DNA of 25,294 bases from JAXMBX01 sp046349635 (GTDB lineage Bacteria > Planctomycetota > Planctomycetia > Planctomycetales > Planctomycetaceae), in the NCBI GenBank assembly GCA_046349635.1, contig JAXMBX010000065.1, forward strand, positions 1 through 25,294, written 5' to 3'. Each line of letters opens with the position of its first letter. Within the stretch, counting starts at the first letter, position 1. This document shows positions 16,180-23,732 of this stretch, one piece after another. The position numbers and the translations under genes are program-made. Below the pieces are notes generated by a model that was given only the letters and a program-made list of their open reading frames with translations, searched no databases and was not told where the DNA came from.

Positions 16180-17364
16180 TCAGTTTTTCATGAGGCGTTG
16201 GATGGTGATGAGGCCGACGAGGCCGATGAGGGCGTTGCCGGTCCACATGGTCCACGTGGGATCAAAAGCGGGGTTCGTCTTGGCGAGATTCATGCCGAGC
16301 ATGATCAGCGGGTAGTACAGAACCAGGATCGGGAGGAAACAGAGGAAGAAGCTGGTGAGGAACTGGCGTTTTCCCTGCAGGATGGAATAGGGGCTGCCGA
16401 GGAGTACGAAGAAGAAGCAGCTACAGGAGAGGGCGTAGCGGCTGTGGACCTCGGTATTGAGGCGGCAAAATCGATCGTCCGAGACCCGGAGCATGGCGGA
16501 GTAGTGATTGAAGTCCGGGGCGACGAAGTGGCTGAAATCGCCGCTCGTCAGAGTGAGGGCGGTGGAGATGAAGCGGCGCTGTTCCATCTGGCTGCGGGCC
16601 TGCTGGATCTCCTGCATTTCCTGGTGGATTTTTTCGACGGTCATCTCGCGAGGGATGGTCTTGTCGGTGTCGCTGGGGAGGGGGATGCGCTGGGTGTCGG
16701 ATTCGATGTAGGAGGTCTTGCCGCGGACATTGAGATGGCCGCGACGGAAATTCAGGACAACTTCCTGATGTTCGAGGTCGAAGTCGAGCGTGGCTGACTC
16801 GGCGTGGATGGTGATGGGGTCGCCACCGCCGGGGGTATAGCGGAAGGTGGGATTGATGAGGCGTTTCCCCTCGATCCCCATGACGGAGATGGAATAGCCG
16901 CGGGACATGTCATCGATATTGCCGCGACCGCGGAGCATGTCGAGGAAGATGTCCTCCATGGCGGCGGCGATGGTGCGCTGGATATTGGCTCGTGCCCAGG
17001 GGATGAACTGGTCGGTGAGGATGAGGGTGCAGACGCTGAGGACTCCCCCGAGAAAGAGGGAGGGCCAGATCATGGACATGACGCTGATGCCGGCCGCTTT
17101 GACGGCGGTCAGTTCCTGGTCCCCGGCGAGTCGGCCATACACGACGCAGACGGTGAAGAGGAGCGTCGCGGGCATGGTGAAGGGGAGCAGGCTGGGGACG
17201 ACGTAGGGGAGGATCTGCAGGATCTGAACGGGGCCGAGTCCTTTCTTCATCGCTTCCCCCATCACGCCGACGAACATCAGCAGGATGGTGAGGGCGCTGA
17301 GGGTCAGCAGGAACACCTTGAGGAGTTCGCTGAGAACGTAGCGCTGCAGCATTGAGAAGAACAT
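16180..17364 (-). CDS. LptF/LptG-family permease (lipopolysaccharide export)
   Basis: This is an inner-membrane subunit of the YjgP/YjgQ family that moves lipopolysaccharide from the inner membrane towards the LptA bridge with the ATPase LptB. The product is 394 residues from the start MFFSMLQRYV (17362-17364), a normal length; MLQRYV four codons later is an equal alternative. N-terminal helices (YVLSELLKVFLLTLSALTIL, LPYVVPSLLPFTMPATLLFT, then VMSMIWPSLFLGGVLSVCTL) precede a periplasmic beta-jellyroll segment (about residues 125-270). C-terminal helices follow (YALSCSCFFFVLLGSPYSIL, TSFFLCFLPILVLYYPLIML, ALIGLVGLITIQRLM). The family hallmark ELTAVKAAGIS lies after the second helix. A partner gene is not adjacent. 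Assignment to LptF versus LptG is not possible from sequence alone. Confidence 0.88.
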   Translation of the reverse strand: MFFSMLQRYVLSELLKVFLLTLSALTILLMFVGVMGEAMKKGLGPVQILQILPYVVPSLLPFTMPATLLFTVCVVYGRLAGDQELTAVKAAGISVMSMIWPSLFLGGVLSVCTLILTDQFIPWARANIQRTIAAAMEDIFLDMLRGRGNIDDMSRGYSISVMGIEGKRLINPTFRYTPGGGDPITIHAESATLDFDLEHQEVVLNFRRGHLNVRGKTSYIESDTQRIPLPSDTDKTIPREMTVEKIHQEMQEIQQARSQMEQRRFISTALTLTSGDFSHFVAPDFNHYSAMLRVSDDRFCRLNTEVHSRYALSCSCFFFVLLGSPYSILQGKRQFLTSFFLCFLPILVLYYPLIMLGMNLAKTNPAFDPTWTMWTGNALIGLVGLITIQRLMKN

Positions 17365-17740
17365 AAGGATTCGTCGCGAAGGTTTTCGGGATCTATCCGT
17401 CCGTGGCCTAAGGATTTCCGATTCCGGGATAGGCCGGGCGGGAAGGTATATGAGAAGTCGGGGAACGGGGTCAAGAGTGATCCTCCACAGGCTGCACAGA
17501 TTGCCCAGACTGCAAGGGTGGTGCTGGTGGTTCAATGCGGTGATCCGGCGAGGTTTTCGTGCCCGATGGGGGGGATTAAGCGACGTCAGCCAGTTAGATC
17601 GGGGGAGAAGCGGGAAGTCCTGGAGAGAGGTCAGGATCGGGGGTTGGCCCGTGGAGAGTGGTGACGGAGATTTCCGAACTTAAGCGTGTCGCGGTGTTGC
17701 GCTCACGCTGCACTCTTCCTTACGGGTTACGGGACACGCC
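17365..17740. other. Non-coding divergent spacer
   Basis: This is spacer between the LptF/G gene (-) and the 63-residue protein (+). It is G-rich near 17550-17650, and no gene-like frame was found. An imperfect palindrome GTGTC...GACAC spans about 17686-17737. No convincing promoter or RNA was identified. Confidence 0.4.
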
Positions 17741-17932
17741 ATGAATTATTTCCGTCAATTATCGGATGACCAGATGGGTCTGTTGCTGTGCGGGATGGCC
17801 TTGCTGGGGTGCTGGTGCATCCTGCAGATCAGCTTTTACCTGGGTCGCGCCAATGAGCAGCGGAAGACGTTGTCCCTGCGGACGGCGAGCGAGCAGGATC
17901 GGCGTATGAAGTCCCACGAGAAGGCGGCCTGA
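17741..17932 (+). CDS. Small single-pass membrane protein
   Basis: The 63-residue protein MNYFRQLSDDQMGLLLCGMA... has one hydrophobic helix (about residues 12-35, LLLCGMALLGCWCILQISFY). A basic, charged C-terminal tail (GRANEQRKTLSLRTASEQDR) would be cytoplasmic. The composition is protein-like and the upstream GGGACA is a weak ribosome site. It precedes the HPt gene by 174 bases with a dispersed hairpin in between, so co-transcription is uncertain. No family recognised. Confidence 0.55.
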   Translation: MNYFRQLSDDQMGLLLCGMALLGCWCILQISFYLGRANEQRKTLSLRTASEQDRRMKSHEKAA

Positions 17933-18002
17933 TGGTTTGCCTGACTCTGTCAAATAACGCAGGGTCAAAATAAGCAGTTCGTGGTGCAAGAACATGTAGC
18001 GT

Positions 18003-18050
18003 CAAACGCTCACATGCCTACCCTGCTTCGCGATGTAGGCATGCCACCCA
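18003..18050 (-). repeat. Dispersed CATGCCTAC hairpin, copy 4
   Basis: Arms CATGCCTAC and GTAGGCATG match perfectly, the loop is CCTGCTTCGCGAT, the left flank is CAAACGCTCA and the tail is CCACCCA. It is the most regular copy and serves as the reference form. It lies between the small membrane protein and the HPt gene. Confidence 0.85.
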
Positions 18051-18106
18051 TGACGGGTTGCGGTCCCCTCCCTCTTTTTTCCTCCTTTTCAGCCTGAGAG
18101 TATTTG

Positions 18107-18424
18107 ATGAGCCTGTCTGTTGATTTGAGCCCGGTGCGATCCGAGATGGCCGACGACCCGGATTTCGTGGAACTGTTGGAGATGTTTGTGGAGGGAATCG
18201 GGGAAAAGAAGACAAGCCTGCTGGACGCTTCGCGGGGCGGAGATTTTGAATCCATCCGCAAGGTGGCACACCAGTTGAAGGGTTCCGGCGGAGGATACGG
18301 CTTTCCGGGGATCACCGAACATGCGCTGGCTTTGGAGATGTCGGTGAAGGAATCGCTGGGGCCGGACGTGGTGGCGGAGCGGATGCAGGTTTTGCTGGCT
18401 TACCTGGACCGTGTGGTGGTGTGA
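18107..18424 (+). CDS. Histidine phosphotransfer (HPt) domain protein
   Basis: The 105-residue single-domain HPt relays phosphate between histidine kinase receiver domains and response regulators. The start is the ATG at 18107 (MSLSVDLSPVRSEMADDPDF); a TTG one codon earlier is unlikely. The phospho-acceptor is His55 in KVAHQLKGSGGGYGFPGI, the standard H-x-L-K-G-S motif. The rest forms the expected four-helix bundle (DFVELLEMFVEGIGEKKTSL, TEHALALEMSVKESLG, RMQVLLAYLDRV). No kinase or regulator is nearby, so its partners lie elsewhere in the genome. Confidence 0.9.
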   Translation: MSLSVDLSPVRSEMADDPDFVELLEMFVEGIGEKKTSLLDASRGGDFESIRKVAHQLKGSGGGYGFPGITEHALALEMSVKESLGPDVVAERMQVLLAYLDRVVV

Positions 18425-18430
18425 AGGTTC

Positions 18431-18727
18431 TTAGGGACTCCGCTTCATCAGTAATCCCAGTTCCTTTTGCACCTTTGTGAGCCTTGGAGCAGCGTTGAGT
18501 GCGTTCCAAAATTCGAGTCGCTCCTGTGGGGACAACTTGATTGTCTTCAGGTCAGTGCGCGTATCACATCTGGCCTGCTCGATGACAATCGACTTCACAT
18601 AGTCAACAAGATTCAAGCCGTTATTCCGCGCCGCTCGGGTGAGAAGTCTTCGCTCTGCAAGACTCAATACAATCTTGAGTTCGCTGTATGTCTTTGCATC
18701 TTCTCCAGGCTGTGATTTGCGTGACAT
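18431..18727 (-). CDS. DUF1778 / TacA-type antitoxin-like protein (no toxin adjacent)
   Basis: The 98-residue protein resembles the DUF1778 antitoxins that pair with GNAT acetyltransferase toxins. An N-terminal ribbon-helix-helix region (KTYSELKIVLSLAERRLLTR, AARNNGLNLVDYVKSIVIEQ) is followed by the family-like toxin-binding tail LSPQERLEFWNALNAAPRLT. The start is the ATG at 18725-18727. Neither neighbour is an acetyltransferase: upstream is a DinB-fold protein and downstream the convergent HPt gene. Base composition is visibly lower in GC than the flanking genes, which fits acquisition by transfer. It may be an orphan antitoxin or a regulator. Confidence 0.65.
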   Translation of the reverse strand: MSRKSQPGEDAKTYSELKIVLSLAERRLLTRAARNNGLNLVDYVKSIVIEQARCDTRTDLKTIKLSPQERLEFWNALNAAPRLTKVQKELGLLMKRSP

Positions 18728-18747
18728 AAGTCGGTCTCACTGAAGTT

Positions 18748-18786
18748 AAAAACCGCCGGGACCGTGGTTCGATGCACAGTCCCGGC
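18748..18786 (-). terminator. Intrinsic terminator after the DinB-fold gene
   Basis: GCCGGGAC (18755-18762) pairs with GTCCCGGC (18779-18786), extended by CG/TG contacts. On the minus strand the hairpin is followed by GG and a T-run (18748-18752). It begins nine bases past the stop of the 18795 gene and so separates it from the DUF1778 gene. Confidence 0.8.
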
Positions 18787-18794
18787 GATCAGAT

Positions 18795-19289
18795 TCAGAT
18801 GACGATGGGCTTGCCGAGTTTGCGGCGGACGACGGCCCATTGACCGACGTGCATGAGCCAGTGCGAGCCTTGCATATTGAAGACGGCGCCGACCGTGGGG
18901 ACGAAGTTGCGCCATTTTTCGGGGCCGGGCTTGTCGAGGTCGGAGTCGGACGTGGCCGCGAGAGCCTTGACGGTTGCGGCGCGTTGCTCGGCCATGAGCT
19001 TCAGATATTCGGCCTTGGTGAGGAAATCGGAGGCCTTGTCAGAGCCTGCGGTTTCCTTGGAATGCTTTTCCACGAAGCCTTCGGGGAGCTTGGGCATCGA
19101 ACCGGGGAGGGTTTCCTCAATCATGCCATGCTCGGAGGCGATGAGATGGCCGAGCTGCCAGGCGATGTGATTGTTGCCGGGAACAGGGCGGACGAGGAGA
19201 TCGGCGTCGGAGAGGTCGCCGAGATATTGCTGTGAAATCATGTCGGCCATGTCGAGGCCGCCTTTAATCGCTGCGCGTGCGTCCATCAT
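18795..19289 (-). CDS. DinB-fold (DinB_2-like) metal-dependent protein
   Basis: The 164-residue four-helix protein belongs to the DinB/YfiT-like superfamily, which includes thiol transferases and proteins of unknown role. Putative metal ligands are seen in the typical places: His48 in HIAWQLGHLIASEHG and His143/His147 in GSHWLMHVGQWAVVRRKLGK. The start MMDARAAIKG is at 19289. The substrate cannot be inferred, and bacillithiol or mycothiol transferase function is not implied in planctomycetes. A terminator follows its stop codon. Confidence 0.85.
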   Translation of the reverse strand: MMDARAAIKGGLDMADMISQQYLGDLSDADLLVRPVPGNNHIAWQLGHLIASEHGMIEETLPGSMPKLPEGFVEKHSKETAGSDKASDFLTKAEYLKLMAEQRAATVKALAATSDSDLDKPGPEKWRNFVPTVGAVFNMQGSHWLMHVGQWAVVRRKLGKPIVI

Positions 19290-19361
19290 TCATCCTTGCT
19301 GCTGGGGGAAGGGAGAAGACTTATGTTTCGGTCCGAGGGAATTATAGCAAATTCGCGGCAG

Positions 19362-20711
19362 CTACTCCTGTGTTTCATGGAGTTTTAACGCAGAGGATTT
19401 CAACACGGGGGAGACGTTCTTGAATTCAAAGGGGATGTTTTCGGTGACGATGAGAGTGGGGGCGAAGTAGGTGAAGGTGGACTGACGAGCCAGCTTTTCC
19501 GGAATCTTGAATTGATAGTCCATGAGGACGACGTTCTGCTGCTGGAGGCGGGTTTCGCAGTCCTGGGGGGAGAGTTTATTGCCAGCAGGTGAAAGAAGTT
19601 CGGCGCGGTTGCGAAAGATCCAGAGGCGGTGGGATTCGAAGGCGGGGCCGGTTTTGTCGTAGGTGACGACCAAGGGGATGCGAAGGGTATTGGCCTGATC
19701 GAACTGAACGGGGAAGAAGGTGATGGCGACCTCTCCCTGGCGCTGAGAGTCGCCGGTGGTTTGCTTCGCGGGAGGAAGTTCGAAGCGTTCTTCACCGGCG
19801 GCGATAAGGAGCGAGAAATTTCCCTGCCAATCGAGCTTCTGCGGTTTTGAATCGGAGGGGATGAGGTAGTCGACATCGCATTCGACGGAGTAGCCTCTTT
19901 CGCCCATGGAGAGCTCATAGCTGGCATCCGGATTGAGGGGGGGAAGTTGCCGGCCTTCATGAGTCCGGAGGGGCATCTTTCCCGGGGAAAAAGTGGCAAA
20001 CAGGCCACGCAGACGGGGCTCTGTGGCGAAAACGAGATGGGCGCGGAGAAGTTGTTTCCCGGGAGCATTCGGCGCAGGGCGAAGTTCCGCGGTTTCCCAG
20101 ATCCAGAGAAACGGTCCGTGAGAGGAGACGGCCAAGGGGGGCGACGCGCAGGGGCCGTCGCTGGAGACGAGAAGAGGTTGCGAGTTGTCCGGGGGACAGG
20201 TGACGCGGAGAGCGAATTCGCGAGCGATGATTTGCAGAGCGTCCCAAAAGGGAACAGCTTTGATCTGCAAGAGTCGAGAGGTGGTTAACTTGCCGCTGGC
20301 GGGGAAATTGACGTCCACCCGATTGCCCGTCTGGCGTCGGATTTCGGCGAAGACCTCTGCCAGAGTGTATGTTCCCTGCAGGGTCAAACGGCTGGCCTGC
20401 AGGGCATTGCGCGTCTGATGATCGAAGATTTTCTGGCGGATGCGGAGGAGCGATTCGCGGGCGGCGGGGTCGGTGGTCTCTTCGGCCGCAGGAAGTTTCG
20501 AGAGAATCGAAGGGCCGAGGCGGATCAGTTTTTCTTCGGCGGCGACGCGGACGGCCCGCTGCGGGGCGGCGAGGTCGCGCACAAGTTTTCCGACATCATC
20601 GGCATAAGTCGTGACAGGAGCAGCGAACAGGACTGTGAGGAGGAAGGAAAACAAATGGAATGGAGGGGACGGGAGTCTGGACGGAAAGCTAGAATAGGTT
20701 GAGTTATTCAC
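19362..20711 (-). CDS. Secreted protein with STN-like domain, planctomycete-type
   Basis: The product is about 449 residues from a GTG start at 20709-20711 (VNNSTYSSFPS). A signal peptide (HLFSFLLTVLFAAPVTTYA) ends near residue 40. Next is a HEAT-like helical segment (KLVRDLAAPQRAVRVAAEEK) common in planctomycete secreted proteins. It is followed by a region like the short STN domain of secretins and TonB receptors (TLAEVFAEIRRQTGNRVDVN, FWDALQIIAREFALRV). The remainder is beta-rich (ECDVDYLIPSDSKPQKLDWQ, GEVAITFFPVQFDQANTLRI) with no catalytic motif. A longer reading to 20849 overlaps the divergent SDR gene and is rejected. The GTG start has only a weak SD, so it is moderately sure. Confidence 0.7.
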   Translation of the reverse strand: MNNSTYSSFPSRLPSPPFHLFSFLLTVLFAAPVTTYADDVGKLVRDLAAPQRAVRVAAEEKLIRLGPSILSKLPAAEETTDPAARESLLRIRQKIFDHQTRNALQASRLTLQGTYTLAEVFAEIRRQTGNRVDVNFPASGKLTTSRLLQIKAVPFWDALQIIAREFALRVTCPPDNSQPLLVSSDGPCASPPLAVSSHGPFLWIWETAELRPAPNAPGKQLLRAHLVFATEPRLRGLFATFSPGKMPLRTHEGRQLPPLNPDASYELSMGERGYSVECDVDYLIPSDSKPQKLDWQGNFSLLIAAGEERFELPPAKQTTGDSQRQGEVAITFFPVQFDQANTLRIPLVVTYDKTGPAFESHRLWIFRNRAELLSPAGNKLSPQDCETRLQQQNVVLMDYQFKIPEKLARQSTFTYFAPTLIVTENIPFEFKNVSPVLKSSALKLHETQE

Positions 20712-20732
20712 GGTCAGTCCGTTCGAGAAAGT

Positions 20733-20736
20733 GGAG
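20733..20736 (+). promoter_or_regulatory. Shine-Dalgarno site of the SDR gene
   Basis: GGAG five bases before the ATG at 20742. It favours this ATG over the GTG at 20736. Confidence 0.6.
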
Positions 20737-20741
20737 TGGTC

Positions 20742-21494
20742 ATGTCGTCGCCCGTCGCGTTGATTACCGGAAGCAGCAAGAAGCGGGTGGGGCGCGCAGT
20801 GGCTGAAGATCTGGCGAAACGGGGCTATGCGATCGCCCTCCATTATCATACGTCCCGGGCGGAGGGGGAGAAACTGGTCGGGGAACTTCGCGGCAGGGGC
20901 GTGTCAGCGGAGTGCTTCAGGGCTGATCTGCGGAACGAGGGGGACGTGCGGCGGATGGTGGAGGGGGTATTTGAGAGATTCGGGCGGGTGGACGTGCTGG
21001 TGAATGCGGCGGCGATCTGGAATCCGAAGCCTCTGGAAGAAGTGACAGCGACTGACGTACGGGAGCATTTCGAGACGAACACGCTGGGGACGTTTTTGTG
21101 TGCCCAGCAGGTGGGGCTGCGGATGGTGATGCAAAAAGAGGGGGGCTGCATCATCAATATCGGGGACTGGGCGATCGAGCGGCCGTATCTCAATTACGGG
21201 GCGTATTTCCCGTCGAAGGGGGCGATTCCGACTCTCACCCGCAGCCTGGCGGTGGAACTAGGGACACGAAATCCGAAGGTGCGGGTGAACTGCATCCTGC
21301 CGGGGCCGGTGATGCTGCCGGAAGAGATGTCGGCGGCTGAAAAGGAAAAGGTCATCGCACAGACGCTGGTGAAGCGCGAGGGGAGTCCGGAGCATGTCGC
21401 CCACGCGGTTCGATTCCTGATTGAGAATGAATTCGTGACGGGGATATCGCTTCCGGTAGATGGGGGCCGGACGATTTACGCGCCAGAGGGGTGA
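20742..21494 (+). CDS. Pteridine reductase-like short-chain dehydrogenase
   Basis: The 250-residue SDR is NADPH-type. Nucleotide binding is ALITGSSKKRVGRAVAEDLA (residues 6-25), with LHYHTSRAEGEKL after strand 2 closely resembling the pteridine reductases PTR1 and FolM. NAA is at 88-90. The catalytic Ser of classical SDRs is replaced by Asp142 in INIGDWAIERP, with Tyr155 and Lys159 in YFPSK. Asp, Tyr and Lys have the spacing (13 and 4) of the D-Y-K triad of PTR1. The C-terminal FVTGISLPVDGGRTIY is also typical. A role in reduction of dihydrobiopterin or dihydrofolate is inferred, not shown. The end overlaps the convergent yggU by 19 bases. Confidence 0.82.
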   Translation: MSSPVALITGSSKKRVGRAVAEDLAKRGYAIALHYHTSRAEGEKLVGELRGRGVSAECFRADLRNEGDVRRMVEGVFERFGRVDVLVNAAAIWNPKPLEEVTATDVREHFETNTLGTFLCAQQVGLRMVMQKEGGCIINIGDWAIERPYLNYGAYFPSKGAIPTLTRSLAVELGTRNPKVRVNCILPGPVMLPEEMSAAEKEKVIAQTLVKREGSPEHVAHAVRFLIENEFVTGISLPVDGGRTIYAPEG

Positions 21495-21787
21495 GCGAGC
21501 CAGGGGGCGAGGCGGGCAGTGAGTTCGTCCGGGGTCACTCCAGAGATGAGGAATTTTTTCTGGCCTGAGGTTTCGCCGCTCAGGAGTGAGACCTGGGATT
21601 TCTTGAGGTCCAGTTCTTTGGCAAGGACTTCACAGAGGGCGTGATTGGCTTTCCCTTTTTCAGGGGCCTGAGTGACCGCGACTTTGAGGCGGTCGGCGTG
21701 GACGCCGAGGATGGCATTCTTGCGGGCGCCGGGTTGCGCGTGGACGCGAAGGATTGAGCCTGCGGGATGGGGTTCGAGGAGGGGCAT
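21476..21787 (-). CDS. YggU/DUF167 family protein
   Basis: The 103-residue protein has the YggU/DUF167 fold, of unknown function. Family motifs are present: VHAQPGARKNAILGVHADRL, LKVAVTQAPEKGKANHALCE, VLAKELDLKKSQVSLLSGET, SGQKKFLISG. The ATG at 21785-21787 comes two bases after the polX stop, so the two are translationally coupled in one operon. Its 3' end overlaps the convergent SDR gene. Confidence 0.9.
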   Translation of the reverse strand: MPLLEPHPAGSILRVHAQPGARKNAILGVHADRLKVAVTQAPEKGKANHALCEVLAKELDLKKSQVSLLSGETSGQKKFLISGVTPDELTARLAPWLAHPSGA

Positions 21788-21789
21788 CG

Positions 21790-23517
21790 TCAGCCGATGG
21801 GGTGTTTGAGGAGTTTTTTGAATTCCTTGAAGGGGCGGGTGTTGGCGACATCGGGTTTGGTAAGTCCGGCGCGGCGGGCCTGATAAACGCCGTACTGCAT
21901 GTTCTGCAGTCCTTCGATGGAGTGGGCATCGGTACTGATGACAATGGGGATGCCGTGGGCGTGGGCTTCGGCAGCGTGGATATCATCCAGATCGAGGCGA
22001 TGCGGATCGGCATTGATTTCGAGCATGACATTATGATCGGCGGCGGCTTTCACGATCTGCTGAAAGTTCATCCGGGCGGGAGGACGCTTTTCGATGAGGC
22101 GACCGGAGGGGTGGCCGATGACGCAGACGTGGGGATTCTTGATCGCATTGAGGAGGCGCTTATTGATCTGGGCTTCGGGTTGCTTGAGGCCGTAGTGGAG
22201 AACGGCGATGACCCATTCCGCTTCGGCGAGGACGTCATCGGGGAGGTCCATGCTCGCGTCTTCGAGAATGTCACATTCGATGCCGCAGAGGACGTGGATG
22301 TCGGCGTAGTTTTCGCGGATGCGGCGGATTTCCTGCCAGTGGGCACGAAGCCGTTCGGGATTTAATCCTCGGGCCATGGAGACCCGCTGGGAGTGGTCGG
22401 TAATGGCGATGTATTTGAGGCCTGCGGCGCGGGCGGCCTCGATCATGGTGGTGATGTCCTCGTGGCCGTCGGTCGCCGTGGTATGCATGTGCAGGTCTCC
22501 CTGCATGTCGGCGAGTTCGAGGAGCTTGGGGAAGGGGGCCTTCTGCGCGGCCCGTTCGATCTCGCCCCGGTTTTCGCGGAGTTCGGGGGGGATCCATTGC
22601 AGGCCGAGGGACTGGTAGACGTCCTCCTCGGTGTTACCGGCGATCTGTTCTTCGCCGCGGTAGACGCCGTACTCGTTGATCTTGAGGCCCCGTTCCTGGG
22701 CCATGCGACGGATGACGATGTTGTGGTCCTTGGAACCGGTGAAATACTGGAGGGCGGCACCGTAGCTCCCTTGAGGAATGACGCGGAGGTCGAGTTCCAG
22801 GCCGGAGCGGAGACGGACCCGTTGCTTGGTGTCTCCGCGCTGGAGGACGTCCGTGACGGCGGAGTGATCGGCGAGAGCCTGCATGACTTTCGCCGGCTCG
22901 GTCGTTTCGACCAGGAGGTCGAGGTCGCCGATGGTTTCCTTACGGCGACGGACACTGCCCGCAGGGGAAATCTGCTGGACGTATTTCAGTTGGCCGAGCG
23001 CGGCGGCGAGTTCTTCGACCTGGGGGAGGGCCTCAGCCAGGAAGACACGTTGCCCGGAGGTTTCGGCCTGGCTTAGGCCTTCGAGGATGAGTTTTTCGGT
23101 CTTTTCGCCGAAGCCTTTGAGTTCTTTCACCTGATGCTGCTCACAGGCTTGGCGGAGCTCGTCCAGCGAGGTGATGTTCAACTCTTTATGGAGAAGGGCG
23201 GCCTTCTTGGGTCCGAGGCCAGGGATGCGGAGGATCTGCAGAACACCGGCGGGGATCTCGGCGCGGAGTTCTTCCAGTTGAGGATGAGTGCCGGTGGCGA
23301 GGATGGTCGCGATTTTCTCGGCGAGGTCTTTACCAATCCCCTGCAGGTTTTGAAGGCCATGTTCCGATTCGTCCTTGACCTCTTGCAGGGAACGGGTGAG
23401 GCCTTCGATGGTCTGGACGGCGTTACGGTAAGCGCGGATGCGGAACGGATTGGCCCCCTGCACTTCGAGGAGTTCGGCCATCTCTTCAAATATCTTCGCG
23501 ACTTCCTGGTTTCTCAT
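21790..23517 (-). CDS. polX: DNA polymerase/3'-5' exonuclease PolX
   Basis: The family X repair polymerase fills small gaps in base-excision repair and carries a PHP phosphoesterase domain. The 575-residue frame is intact. N-terminal helix-hairpin-helix repeats (LQNLQGIGKDLAEKIATI, LRIPGLGPKKAALLH) lead to the nucleotidyltransferase site GSVRRRKETIGDLDLL with Asp198/Asp200 and the third Asp243 in ELDLRVIP. The PHP domain follows with metal ligands His343/His345 (GDLHMHTTATDG), Asp374/His375 (ITDHSQRV), Glu in GIECDIL, HPSGRLIEKRPP and TDAHS near the C-terminus. It starts MRNQEVAKIFEEMAELLEVQ at 23517 and forms an operon with yggU. Confidence 0.95.
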   Translation of the reverse strand: MRNQEVAKIFEEMAELLEVQGANPFRIRAYRNAVQTIEGLTRSLQEVKDESEHGLQNLQGIGKDLAEKIATILATGTHPQLEELRAEIPAGVLQILRIPGLGPKKAALLHKELNITSLDELRQACEQHQVKELKGFGEKTEKLILEGLSQAETSGQRVFLAEALPQVEELAAALGQLKYVQQISPAGSVRRRKETIGDLDLLVETTEPAKVMQALADHSAVTDVLQRGDTKQRVRLRSGLELDLRVIPQGSYGAALQYFTGSKDHNIVIRRMAQERGLKINEYGVYRGEEQIAGNTEEDVYQSLGLQWIPPELRENRGEIERAAQKAPFPKLLELADMQGDLHMHTTATDGHEDITTMIEAARAAGLKYIAITDHSQRVSMARGLNPERLRAHWQEIRRIRENYADIHVLCGIECDILEDASMDLPDDVLAEAEWVIAVLHYGLKQPEAQINKRLLNAIKNPHVCVIGHPSGRLIEKRPPARMNFQQIVKAAADHNVMLEINADPHRLDLDDIHAAEAHAHGIPIVISTDAHSIEGLQNMQYGVYQARRAGLTKPDVANTRPFKEFKKLLKHPIG

Positions 23518-23628
23518 GGTGCTGTCTGGGTGAGAAGTGGTGACTGGTCCCAGACATTACTGTAAGGAAGTTTGCGGAGAGGGGCAAAGTCGGGGGGAGA
23601 GAGCTTGAGTCCAACAAGAGGACCGCAA

Positions 23629-23700
23629 CTCAGAGACATTTGCTCCCCCCCTTCTTCCGACCGCTGCGCGGCCACCGTCTCCCTCGGGGGGGAGAAGGGG
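23629..23700 (+). repeat. CTCAGAGAC dispersed palindromic repeat, copy d
   Basis: CTCAGAGACATTTGCTC is followed by a C-run, CTTCTTCCGACC, a CCGC/GCGG hairpin with the GGCCACC box, and a TCTCCC/GGGAGA hairpin. It lies in the polX upstream region between two minus-strand genes. Confidence 0.7.
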
Positions 23701-23732
23701 AGGTATGGAAGCACGTTTCTGAAAGCAACGTT

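Noticed and set aside
17450..17683. 77-codon open frame in the divergent spacer
   Set aside because: The composition is Arg/Gly/Trp-rich, there is no ribosome site and no domain; it is most likely chance in G-rich DNA.
19362..20849. Longer start for the secreted STN-like protein
   Set aside because: The first 46 residues overlap the divergent SDR gene and would bury the signal peptide well inside the protein.
22393..23076. Plus-strand open frame opposite polX
   Set aside because: It is an antisense shadow of the intact PolX gene, with no motif and no ribosome site.
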